From positions 1 to 7,406 of the forward strand of contig CAKSDC010000031.1 of NCBI GenBank assembly GCA_934444765.1: a stretch of 7,406 nt of DNA, read 5' to 3'. Made by a program: the position numbers and the translations under genes. This stretch comes from an uncultured Oscillospiraceae bacterium (GTDB taxonomy: Bacteria > Bacillota > Clostridia > Oscillospirales > Ruminococcaceae). A model generated the notes under the pieces. The model saw only the letters and a program-made list of their open reading frames with translations. It ran no database searches and was not told where the DNA came from. Positions 1 through 5,761 of the stretch are shown one piece after another; positions within the stretch are counted from its first letter, which is position 1, and every line of letters begins with the position of its first letter.

Positions 1-322
1 CCATACAGGTAAGCACTCCAGAGACTATTCCCATAGCGATAGCTTTAATATTGTCTTTTAGAGCGTTAATCTTTTCGTATAGGGGAACTGCTAAACATAT
101 AGTCGCAGGTGTCAGCAGATACGTTATAAGTTGAGTACTTTCGGCATAGTCAGTATACGTTATGTTAGCAAGTCTAAGTACGGGAATGAGTATCACTAAA
201 GATATTATCATCGGATTGAATATTGCAAGTTTTAGTCTATCCTTTGCCACTAAACCTATACCATAACATATCAAAGTTAGTGGAACTCCAAAGTAAGTAA
301 AGTCTTTTAAAAAGTCTAACAT
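1..322 (-). CDS. lrgB: LrgB/CidB-family membrane protein, partial (C-terminal part beyond window)
   Basis: This is the N-terminal 107 residues of an integral membrane protein that begins MLDFLKDFTYFGVPLTLICY and continues beyond the left edge. Hydrophobic stretches near residues 8-25, 33-50 and 60-78 and the order lrgA-lrgB identify the LrgB/CidB/YohK family. In this family LrgB works with LrgA at the cytoplasmic membrane. The pair was named for modulating murein hydrolase activity and autolysis. Relatives in Bacillus (PftAB) move pyruvate, and the plant homologue PLGG1 moves glycolate and glycerate, so transport of a small organic acid is a real alternative. The start is the ATG at 322-320, one base after the lrgA stop. 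An AAAGGTGA ribosome site (331-338) lies inside the end of lrgA, so the two genes are almost certainly translated together. The family is clear; the transported substrate cannot be read from the sequence. Confidence 0.85.
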   Translation of the reverse strand, partial: MLDFLKDFTYFGVPLTLICYGIGLVAKDRLKLAIFNPMIISLVILIPVLRLANITYTDYAESTQLITYLLTPATICLAVPLYEKINALKDNIKAIAMGIVSGVLTCM

Positions 323-323
323 A

Positions 324-695
324 TTACCTATCACCTTTCTTGTCGTTAGCGTTAGAACGTCTTATTATTGCTTGACATGATACTCCAGTAACTGCCATAA
401 CAACCGCCGTGGAAACTATTCCTACTAATATAATAGGCACTATCAAGTGTGAAACTTCCTTATAAGTATCCATTAAGCCCACACACGCAGGCACGAACAT
501 TATAGGCATAACTTCGATAAAGAAGTCACTTACAGGCTTAATCTTTTCTACCTTTACTATCTTAAGTTGAAGTAGCAAGTACATTATAACTAATCCGTAT
601 ATACTTGCGGGAAAAGATAGTGGTAGTACGTAGTGTAATAGCTCACCGATTAGAGCTATTATGGTTATAATACAAAACTGTTTGACATTATTCAT
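324..695 (-). CDS. lrgA: LrgA/CidA-family holin-like membrane protein
   Basis: This 123-residue protein has four hydrophobic segments (about 5-23, 28-45, 59-76 and 82-105) and a basic, hydrophilic tail ending in NDKKGDR. The family signatures are visible: GELL (17-20), LPLSFPASIYGLV (24-36) and MPIMFVPACVGLM (63-75). LrgA partners LrgB; the pair is described as holin/antiholin-like in Staphylococcus and as a pyruvate transporter (PftAB) in Bacillus. I chose the ATG at 695-693 because AGAAGG (706-711) lies 10 nt upstream and the length fits the family. The reading frame stays open to a GTG at 737, but that codon lies in the 3' arm of a stable hairpin and has no ribosome site. The gene lies 93 nt after pyrB on the same strand, so it may be the operon tail or have its own promoter in that gap. 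Confidence 0.88.
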   Translation of the reverse strand: MNNVKQFCIITIIALIGELLHYVLPLSFPASIYGLVIMYLLLQLKIVKVEKIKPVSDFFIEVMPIMFVPACVGLMDTYKEVSHLIVPIILVGIVSTAVVMAVTGVSCQAIIRRSNANDKKGDR

Positions 696-730
696 AATAT
701 AAAAACCTTCTCGTTTGATAAATGGACATA

Positions 731-752
731 TCCCCACTATTACTAATGGGGA
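731..752 (-). promoter_or_regulatory. GNRA-capped stem-loop upstream of lrgA
   Basis: Read on the minus strand, TCCCCATTA pairs with TAGTGGGGA to form a 9-bp stem closed by the tetraloop GTAA, which is of the stable GNRA class. One pair is a G-U wobble; on the plus strand the same position becomes a C/A mismatch, so the structure suits a minus-strand transcript. No T-run follows, so it is not a classical intrinsic terminator. Just outside it GGAC and GTCC (766-770 side and 724-727 side) could add an outer helix with a bulge. It could be an mRNA processing or stability element between pyrB and lrgA, or the leader hairpin of an lrgAB transcript. Confidence 0.6.
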
Positions 753-760
753 AGTTTGAA

Positions 761-766
761 AGTATA
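761..766 (-). promoter_or_regulatory. Possible -10 element for lrgAB
   Basis: On the minus strand this reads TATACT, one mismatch from TATAAT, placed so that a transcript would start just before the stem-loop at 731-752. I see no convincing -35 hexamer 16-18 nt upstream, where the sequence resembles only ACTTTA. It is offered as a weak candidate for separate expression of lrgAB; read-through from pyrB is equally possible. Confidence 0.2.
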
Positions 767-788
767 GTCCGTATTTTGGATATTAAAG

Positions 789-1868
789 TTAGTCTAAAAG
801 CATACGTTCATCGCAGTATTCACATACTACCGTAGTGCCTTTACCGATAAAACTTTTAGGTAGATAGCCCTCTGTTTGGGTTATACACTTAGGATTTTTG
901 CACCTTACACCTACATGAACGTTTCCCTTTAGTAACTGCATATTAGAACGGTTTTCTAACATAGTCATAATTAGAGCCATTCTGACATATACGCCGTACT
1001 TAGCCTGTGTGAAGTATAACGCTCTTGGGTCGTCGTCCACTTCCACTGCTATTTCGTCCACTCTTGGTAGAGGGTGTAGTACTATTAAGTTCTTATTAGC
1101 TAAAGCCATCTTTTTGCTATCAAGAACGTAAGTATAGCGTTGCTCTAAGTACTCCTCTTCGGAAATAAAGCGTTCACGTTGTATTCTTGTCATGTATAGA
1201 ACGTCTAAATCCTTAATAGCCTCTTCAAGAGTTAAGACTTCGGTAAACTTGCAACCGTTAGCACGTAAGATATCCTTTACGTATGAAGGGGTTTTTAGTT
1301 CGTTAGTAGAGATTAACACAAACTCATTACCCTCATAACAGGATAACGCCTTACATAGAGAGTGTACCGTTCTACCATTTTTTAAGTCACCACATAAGCC
1401 GATTTTCAAGTTAGTTAGTCTACCCTTTTCTTGCATAAGTGTGAACATATCGGTTAGTGTTTGAGTAGGGTGTAAGTGTCCACCGTCACCAGCGTTTATT
1501 ACTGGACAGTCGGAAGTTAGAGCGGCTGCCTTAGCAGTTCCTGACATTGGGTGACGTATTACTAATACGTCGGCATAGTTACTTACTATCTTAGTAGTAT
1601 CCTTTAAGTTTTCGCCCTTAGATACCGATGAGTTGGAAGGGTTATCAAAGCCGATGATACTACCACCCAACCTTAACATGGCAGTCTGAAACGACATCTG
1701 AGTTCTGGTAGAAGGTTCATAGAATAGGGTAGCCATAATCTTGCCGTCGCATACGTGACTATACTTAGCAGGATTTTTATAGATATCCTGTGCTAAACGT
1801 AATAGTCCATTCCACCAAACCACTGGATAGTCGTTAAGGTCTATAAGGTGATTATACTTACTGTTCAT
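789..1868 (-). CDS. pyrB: Aspartate carbamoyltransferase with fused C-terminal PyrI-type zinc domain
   Basis: The enzyme joins carbamoyl phosphate to aspartate, the first committed step of pyrimidine synthesis, in the cytoplasm. Catalytic residues align with the E. coli catalytic chain almost position for position: the carbamoyl-phosphate loop STRT (53-56), the 80s loop with K84-G85-E86, R105, H133 in HPTQ, R166 in DLKNGRT, R228 and Q230 in TRIQ, and HPLPR (265-269). After about residue 310 there is an extra module with C323, C328, C349 and C352 (CxxxxC then CxxC), matching the zinc-binding domain of the PyrI regulatory chain. The N-terminal nucleotide-binding part of PyrI is missing. At 359 residues it is about 50 longer than a plain catalytic chain. 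The ATG follows AAAGGAAG (1877-1884) with 8 nt spacing. Function is secure; whether it responds to nucleotides is unknown, but the usual allosteric site is absent. Confidence 0.96.
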   Translation of the reverse strand: MNSKYNHLIDLNDYPVVWWNGLLRLAQDIYKNPAKYSHVCDGKIMATLFYEPSTRTQMSFQTAMLRLGGSIIGFDNPSNSSVSKGENLKDTTKIVSNYADVLVIRHPMSGTAKAAALTSDCPVINAGDGGHLHPTQTLTDMFTLMQEKGRLTNLKIGLCGDLKNGRTVHSLCKALSCYEGNEFVLISTNELKTPSYVKDILRANGCKFTEVLTLEEAIKDLDVLYMTRIQRERFISEEEYLEQRYTYVLDSKKMALANKNLIVLHPLPRVDEIAVEVDDDPRALYFTQAKYGVYVRMALIMTMLENRSNMQLLKGNVHVGVRCKNPKCITQTEGYLPKSFIGKGTTVVCEYCDERMLLD

Positions 1869-1904
1869 AGTACATACTTCCTTTTTATTTAGATATATAT
1901 ATTA

Positions 1905-1937
1905 GGAACGCATACCAACAGAGCCGATACACGTTCC
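1905..1937 (-). promoter_or_regulatory. 10-bp stem-loop in the pyrB leader
   Basis: On the minus strand GGAACGTGTA (1937-1928) pairs with TATGCGTTCC (1914-1905) around a 13-nt loop. Two adjacent pairs are G-U, which become A/C mismatches on the plus strand, so the fold belongs to the pyrB-sense RNA. It is followed by an AT-rich stretch and the pyrB ribosome site, not a T-run, so it is not a standard terminator. I do not see the conserved PyrR binding-loop sequence. A processing site or translational control element is the more likely reading. Confidence 0.6.
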
Positions 1938-1951
1938 GTTAATATTGCTTA

Positions 1952-2620
1952 CTATATTACTTTAACACCGTTAGCAATCATTTCAAACTTGATGTTCAAG
2001 TAGCTACACGCTTTTTTGCATAGTAGCATACGTTCCAAAAATATCTCAAAGTATTCCATTACAGAGGAAATTTCGGTATCTAAGGTTAGGTCAAGTATTA
2101 GTGAGGTCTTATCTTGGTTAAAGTATAGTTTAGACTGTTCTACGGCATAGTTTACACGGTCGTGAATATCGAAGGTTATAAAGTCGGTATTACGTACACG
2201 ACTGCGTCTAACGTCGGTCTTATCGGCTATTATTAACGCTGCGGATACTGGACTAATAGGTTCAGCAGTGCTTTCGTCGTGGTTGCCTATAGCCGATACT
2301 ATAGTACATATTTCGTCTGGAGGCATATTGATGTTGTCTAATAGTCTAAAACTCATAACTGCACCACTTTGAGCATGGTCTATTCTGTTTATAACGTTGC
2401 CTATATCGTGCATGATACCTGCAATCTTAACCAGTTCGACTTCACGTTCAGGATATCCCAGTTCAGAGAGTATCATAGCGGAGTTTTTAGCTACTAACTC
2501 CACGTGTGCGAAAGAGTGTTCAGTATACCCCAACTTAGCTAATACTTCGTCTGCACGACGTATATAGGTCATAATAGTGGGGTTTTTGTGAATATACTTA
2601 TAGGTTACTAAACTTGCCAT
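1952..2620 (-). CDS. HD-domain phosphohydrolase of unknown substrate
   Basis: This 222-residue soluble protein has the metal-binding pattern of the HD superfamily: H39, the H71-D72 pair in MHDIGN, H82, the second H114-D115 pair in IGNHDES, and D133 in IIADKTD. All of these lie in an alpha-helical N-terminal domain of about 140 residues. The remaining 80 residues are a C-terminal extension that I cannot assign. HD proteins hydrolyse phosphate esters such as nucleotides, cyclic dinucleotides or (p)ppGpp; nothing in the sequence fixes the substrate, and no second signalling domain is attached. The ATG lies 3 nt after the asnB stop with a GGTGG ribosome site (2629-2633) inside the end of asnB, so the two are translationally coupled. 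Its place between two aspartate-consuming enzymes suggests a nucleotide-related role, which is inference only. Confidence 0.85.
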   Translation of the reverse strand: MASLVTYKYIHKNPTIMTYIRRADEVLAKLGYTEHSFAHVELVAKNSAMILSELGYPEREVELVKIAGIMHDIGNVINRIDHAQSGAVMSFRLLDNINMPPDEICTIVSAIGNHDESTAEPISPVSAALIIADKTDVRRSRVRNTDFITFDIHDRVNYAVEQSKLYFNQDKTSLILDLTLDTEISSVMEYFEIFLERMLLCKKACSYLNIKFEMIANGVKVI

Positions 2621-2623
2621 ACA

Positions 2624-4513
2624 CTATTCCACCATATTAGAACTGATGCTTTCGTCTTCAAAGTATATAGCGTACCATACTAAGAATATAAACACCGTCC
2701 AAATCTTACGGCTGTTATCTTTAACGCCATCTCTGTGTTCGTCTAAGAGTTTAACCAACGTGTCGGTATTAAAGAACTGCTTTGCAGTGTTTCCTGTAAA
2801 CTTCTGCTTTACTATATTATAGTAGGTATCTTGTTTTAACCAAACTCTAATAGGTACAGGGAAGCCCAACTTCTTCTTAGCGGAAGTAGAGGCTGTCTGT
2901 GGTGGAGTATCTTTTTTAGAGGCTAACCTCATGGCATACTTAGTTACGTACTTAGTATGTTCATCGGTAGTCTCTTTACGGGTCACTTTGTAGCGTGTAG
3001 GAATTTTTTCAGCTACTGCCATAACCTTCTTGTCTAAGAATGGAACTCTAACCTCTAAAGAGTGAGCCATACTCATCTTATCGGCTTTGAGTAGAATGTC
3101 ACCAGCTAACCAAAGGTGAAGGTCTATATACTGCATCTTGGTAACGTCGTCCTGATTTTGAACCTTATCATAGAAAGGTTTAGTAATGGCGGTAGGGTCA
3201 GGAGCGTTAGTCTTGACTTTGAGTAAGGCTTTACGTTCGGCAGGTGTGAACATATATGCGTTACCTATAAAGCGTTCCTCTAAGTCTTTACCCTTACGAA
3301 CTAAGAAGTTTACACCCTTATGTGCAGGTATATGACTTGCTATATTACCTATACCACGGCGTAAGCCTCTTGGAAGTCTATCATAAAGAGTGCCGTTAGG
3401 TTCGGAGTATACGTTGTAACCACCGAATAGTTCGTCTGCACCCTCACCAGATAGTGCAACCTTAACCTTTTGTGAAGCTATAGAACATACAAAGAATAGT
3501 GCTATAGAGGCTGGGTCAGCAAGAGGTTCGTCCATGTGATACTGTATCTTTTTAAGGTTGTTCCAGTATTCGTTAGGAGTAATTATCTTGTTGTAGTTTT
3601 CCTTATTGATAGCTTTAGAGAAGTTTTTAGCCCAACCTATTTCGTTGTACTTTTCGTCTTCACCAAAACCTACAGTAAAGGTCTTATCTACGTCAGCAAT
3701 ACAGGCTACATAGCTTGAGTCTACACCGCTTGATAGGAAAGAACCTACTTCTACATCGGCTATCTTATGAGCCTTAACGCTATCGTGGAACACGTCAGAT
3801 ATTTGGTCTACCCATTCGTCAAGAGTAGGTTTTTCGTCTATATCGAACTTTACTTCCCAATAACGCTTAACGGTAAGAACGTCGTTTTGATATATAAAAT
3901 AGTGTGCTGGTGGAAGTTTATAAGTATTTTTAAAGAACGTTTCAGCAGTAGGGGAGTATTGGAAAGTTAGATAGTTTTCTAAAGCGTCGGTGTTAAGTTC
4001 TTTTTTAAATAGAGGGTGTTCTAAAAAACTCTTAATCTCTGAACCGAACATGAACGTATTACCAAAGGTTGCATAGTACATAGGCTTGATGCCAAAGTAG
4101 TCCCTTGCACCGAATAACAACTGTTTATTCTTATCCCAAATTACAAAAGAAAACATACCTCTTAGCCTATTTAAAAGGTCAGTTCCATACTGTTCGTAGC
4201 CATGTATTAGCACTTCCGAATCGGTATTGGTCTTAAAAGTATGTCCTGCTTTAAGTAGTTCTTTCTTTATGTCCTGATAGTTATATATCTCTCCATTAAA
4301 TACCAATACTATAGAACCGTCTTCGTTAAACATAGGCTGAGTGCCTGCTTCGGATATATCTATAATACTAAGTCTACGGTGACCCAATGCCACTTGGTCG
4401 TCTATGTACTTGCCCTCTGCGTCGGGACCTCGATGTTTAATTCTGTCCATCATAGCAGATAATACCACGTTGGAATTATCTATATGGTTTGTGAACCCTA
4501 CAATACCACACAT
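2624..4513 (-). CDS. asnB: Asparagine synthetase, glutamine-hydrolysing
   Basis: This makes asparagine from aspartate, ATP and glutamine in the cytoplasm. The protein begins MCGIVGF, so C2 is the nucleophile of the class II glutaminase domain (about 1-215). That domain also shows the GHRRLSIID segment (44-52), NGEIYNY (73-79) and TDSEVLI (97-103). The synthetase domain follows, with a PP-loop SSGVDSS (261-267), SGEGADELFGGY (355-366) and SLEVRVPFLD (485-494). The length of 629 residues is close to the usual 600-640. There is one local oddity: a Thr/Ser/Pro-rich stretch at about 535-545 sits just before the conserved KKKLGFPVPIR, where relatives as I recall them have a shorter LP-type linker. 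The start is unambiguous because maturation requires C2. The AGGAGG site (4527-4532) is 13 nt upstream, longer than usual. It is the first gene of the minus-strand group, and both the HD gene and pyrB follow it closely. Confidence 0.96.
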   Translation of the reverse strand: MCGIVGFTNHIDNSNVVLSAMMDRIKHRGPDAEGKYIDDQVALGHRRLSIIDISEAGTQPMFNEDGSIVLVFNGEIYNYQDIKKELLKAGHTFKTNTDSEVLIHGYEQYGTDLLNRLRGMFSFVIWDKNKQLLFGARDYFGIKPMYYATFGNTFMFGSEIKSFLEHPLFKKELNTDALENYLTFQYSPTAETFFKNTYKLPPAHYFIYQNDVLTVKRYWEVKFDIDEKPTLDEWVDQISDVFHDSVKAHKIADVEVGSFLSSGVDSSYVACIADVDKTFTVGFGEDEKYNEIGWAKNFSKAINKENYNKIITPNEYWNNLKKIQYHMDEPLADPASIALFFVCSIASQKVKVALSGEGADELFGGYNVYSEPNGTLYDRLPRGLRRGIGNIASHIPAHKGVNFLVRKGKDLEERFIGNAYMFTPAERKALLKVKTNAPDPTAITKPFYDKVQNQDDVTKMQYIDLHLWLAGDILLKADKMSMAHSLEVRVPFLDKKVMAVAEKIPTRYKVTRKETTDEHTKYVTKYAMRLASKKDTPPQTASTSAKKKLGFPVPIRVWLKQDTYYNIVKQKFTGNTAKQFFNTDTLVKLLDEHRDGVKDNSRKIWTVFIFLVWYAIYFEDESISSNMVE

Positions 4514-4534
4514 AATAAAATAAAAACCTCCTGT

Positions 4535-4586
4535 TTAGTGTTTAGAGTTTTAGCATATACTATCTATATATATAGTACCACACTAA
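4535..4586 (-). promoter_or_regulatory. Nested inverted repeats in the asnB leader
   Basis: On the minus strand TTAGTGT (4586-4580), lying at the predicted RNA 5' end, is complementary to ACACTAA (4541-4535), which directly precedes the AGGAGG ribosome site. Inside it, TACTAT (4577-4572) pairs with ATAGTA (4563-4558) around an 8-nt loop. The two helices could form together. There is no T-run. The leader is too short and lacks the conserved parts for a T-box, so I do not call a known riboswitch. It could shelter the 5' end or affect access to the ribosome site. Confidence 0.5.
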
Positions 4587-4591
4587 TAGAT

Positions 4592-4620
4592 ATTATACTA
4601 CATCTTAACGTTTAATGCAA
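4592..4620 (-). promoter_or_regulatory. Promoter of the asnB group
   Basis: On the minus strand this is TTGCAT (4620-4615), a 17-nt spacer, and a perfect TATAAT (4597-4592). Transcription would start near 4585, giving a leader of about 70 nt before the asnB ATG. The -35 matches the consensus only in its first three bases, but the spacing is ideal and the hexamer resembles the one used by the divergent promoter. No other promoter as good is seen ahead of the HD gene or pyrB, so this one probably drives at least asnB, the HD gene and pyrB. Confidence 0.6.
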
Positions 4621-4667
4621 TAACTATTATAGTAATTTTAAAAAATCCTCTAAATAAAAAAAATGTA

Positions 4668-4696
4668 TTGCAAATTTTTTAGAATTACGGTATAAT
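4668..4696 (+). promoter_or_regulatory. Promoter of the SGNH hydrolase group
   Basis: TTGCAA (4668-4673), a 17-nt spacer containing a T6 run, and a perfect TATAAT (4691-4696). Transcription would start near 4703, giving a leader of about 47 nt that ends in the GGAAAGGAAG ribosome site. It points away from the asnB promoter; the two -35 elements are 47 nt apart. The intervening stretch is very AT-rich and contains ACTAT-T-ATAGT (4623-4633), a small palindrome next to the asnB -35 that could be an operator but may be chance. Confidence 0.65.
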
Positions 4697-4749
4697 ATAG
4701 CATATGTACTTAATACAGATGCAATTCGGAAAGGAAGTATACTAATACT

Positions 4750-5742
4750 ATGGCACAACAAAACTATGATAATAAAAATGGTAACTATTCCCCTAAAAAG
4801 AATAGCACCGTTAAAAAAAAGAAGAAGCCTAAGTTTAAGCTATCTTCAGTATTTTCAATATTCTTTATAGTGTATGTATGTAGTTTTTTTGCGTATATGG
4901 TTCAAGCTAATACCACGGGTAAAATTCCTACTAAAGACGATACTATAGGTACGTCGTCAGAAGATAGCAACTCTACTATAGACGTAGACAGCCCAATAGA
5001 ACAGATATCTATTACTACTACCGAAAGTATAGACAGTTCTAACTTAAACTCTAACCCAGTACCAGAAACTACTCCTGTAGACGAAAGCTATTTAGATACC
5101 TGTCTATTCGTTGGCGACTCCATATCTATGGGATTTAACGGCTACTTTTTCGTGGACGATGCTAACGTTATAGCTCGTGAAGGTCTACGCCCTGACAACG
5201 TGGAAGACGTAAACGTATCTTACAACGGTCAAGAAGTCGCAGTCTTAGACGGTATAGTACAGTCAGGCTTTAAAAATATATACATCATGCTTGGTAGCAA
5301 CGGTATGGGTTGGAACAGTAACGACCGTATGATAGAAGGCTACGAAAACTTTATAAACGATATTAGGGCTAAAGTATCAGGTGCTAATATATACGTAATA
5401 TCCGTACCTCCAGTAACTGCCGAACGTGAAGATACCAGCGTATACGCTACAGTAGAAGACGGCTTAATATACAACTCTACTATAGACGAATTTAACGCTC
5501 TACTTCTTGATATGGCTAATAGACTTGAAGTTCACTATTTGGATATAAACTCTACTCTTAAAAACGCAGAGGGAAAACTTCCTGACGATATTACTACTGA
5601 CGGTATACACTTCTACGGTGAAACCTATCAGCAGATACTCGACTTTGTACGCTCCCATGTAGTGGAAAGTTCTAACGATACCGAAGACACTACTACACAA
5701 GATACTCTTAGCGATGACGAAACTACTACCGAATTAGAATAG
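4750..5742 (+). CDS. Membrane-anchored SGNH/GDSL hydrolase
   Basis: This 330-residue protein has a lysine-rich start (16-30) and then one hydrophobic helix (about 31-51), so it should be anchored with its bulk outside. A Ser/Thr/Glu/Asp-rich linker (about 52-112) leads to an SGNH hydrolase domain (113-304). Visible motifs are FVGDS with the nucleophile S124, AREG (142-145), LGSNG (181-185, oxyanion Asn184) and DGIH (D284 and H287 of the triad). The last 26 residues are acidic and Thr-rich. SGNH enzymes remove or transfer acyl groups; the surface position suggests a cell-wall or exopolysaccharide substrate, but none is shown. The NG in block III, rather than ND, recalls the SGNH domain of OatA/YrhL-type O-acetyltransferases. 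It is the first gene after the promoter, with ribosome site AAGGAAG (4731-4737), and is paralogous to the next gene. Confidence 0.85.
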   Translation: MAQQNYDNKNGNYSPKKNSTVKKKKKPKFKLSSVFSIFFIVYVCSFFAYMVQANTTGKIPTKDDTIGTSSEDSNSTIDVDSPIEQISITTTESIDSSNLNSNPVPETTPVDESYLDTCLFVGDSISMGFNGYFFVDDANVIAREGLRPDNVEDVNVSYNGQEVAVLDGIVQSGFKNIYIMLGSNGMGWNSNDRMIEGYENFINDIRAKVSGANIYVISVPPVTAEREDTSVYATVEDGLIYNSTIDEFNALLLDMANRLEVHYLDINSTLKNAEGKLPDDITTDGIHFYGETYQQILDFVRSHVVESSNDTEDTTTQDTLSDDETTTELE

Positions 5743-5761
5743 TTTGGAGTGATATTTTTAA

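Noticed and set aside
696..737. Extended lrgA start at a GTG 14 codons upstream
   Set aside because: The codon lies in the arm of the 731-752 hairpin with no ribosome site, and the extension is not membrane-like; the ATG at 695 has AGAAGG at good spacing.
731..760. Plus-strand remnant of an IS200/IS605 right end or omega-RNA-like hairpin followed by GGGGAAGTTTGAA
   Set aside because: The plus-strand fold has a C/A mismatch while the minus-strand fold is continuous, the adjacent DNA is an intact lrgA gene, and there is no transposase or second end.
3536..3970. Two short plus-strand open frames inside asnB
   Set aside because: They are antisense to a well-conserved enzyme, lack ribosome sites and show no recognisable protein pattern.
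4535..4586. T-box or other known riboswitch upstream of asnB
   Set aside because: The leader is only about 70 nt, with no T-box sequence, specifier stem or terminator; only simple inverted repeats are visible.
5500..5700. Minus-strand open frame inside the first SGNH gene
   Set aside because: It overlaps the catalytic His block of a clear gene on the other strand and has no start signals.
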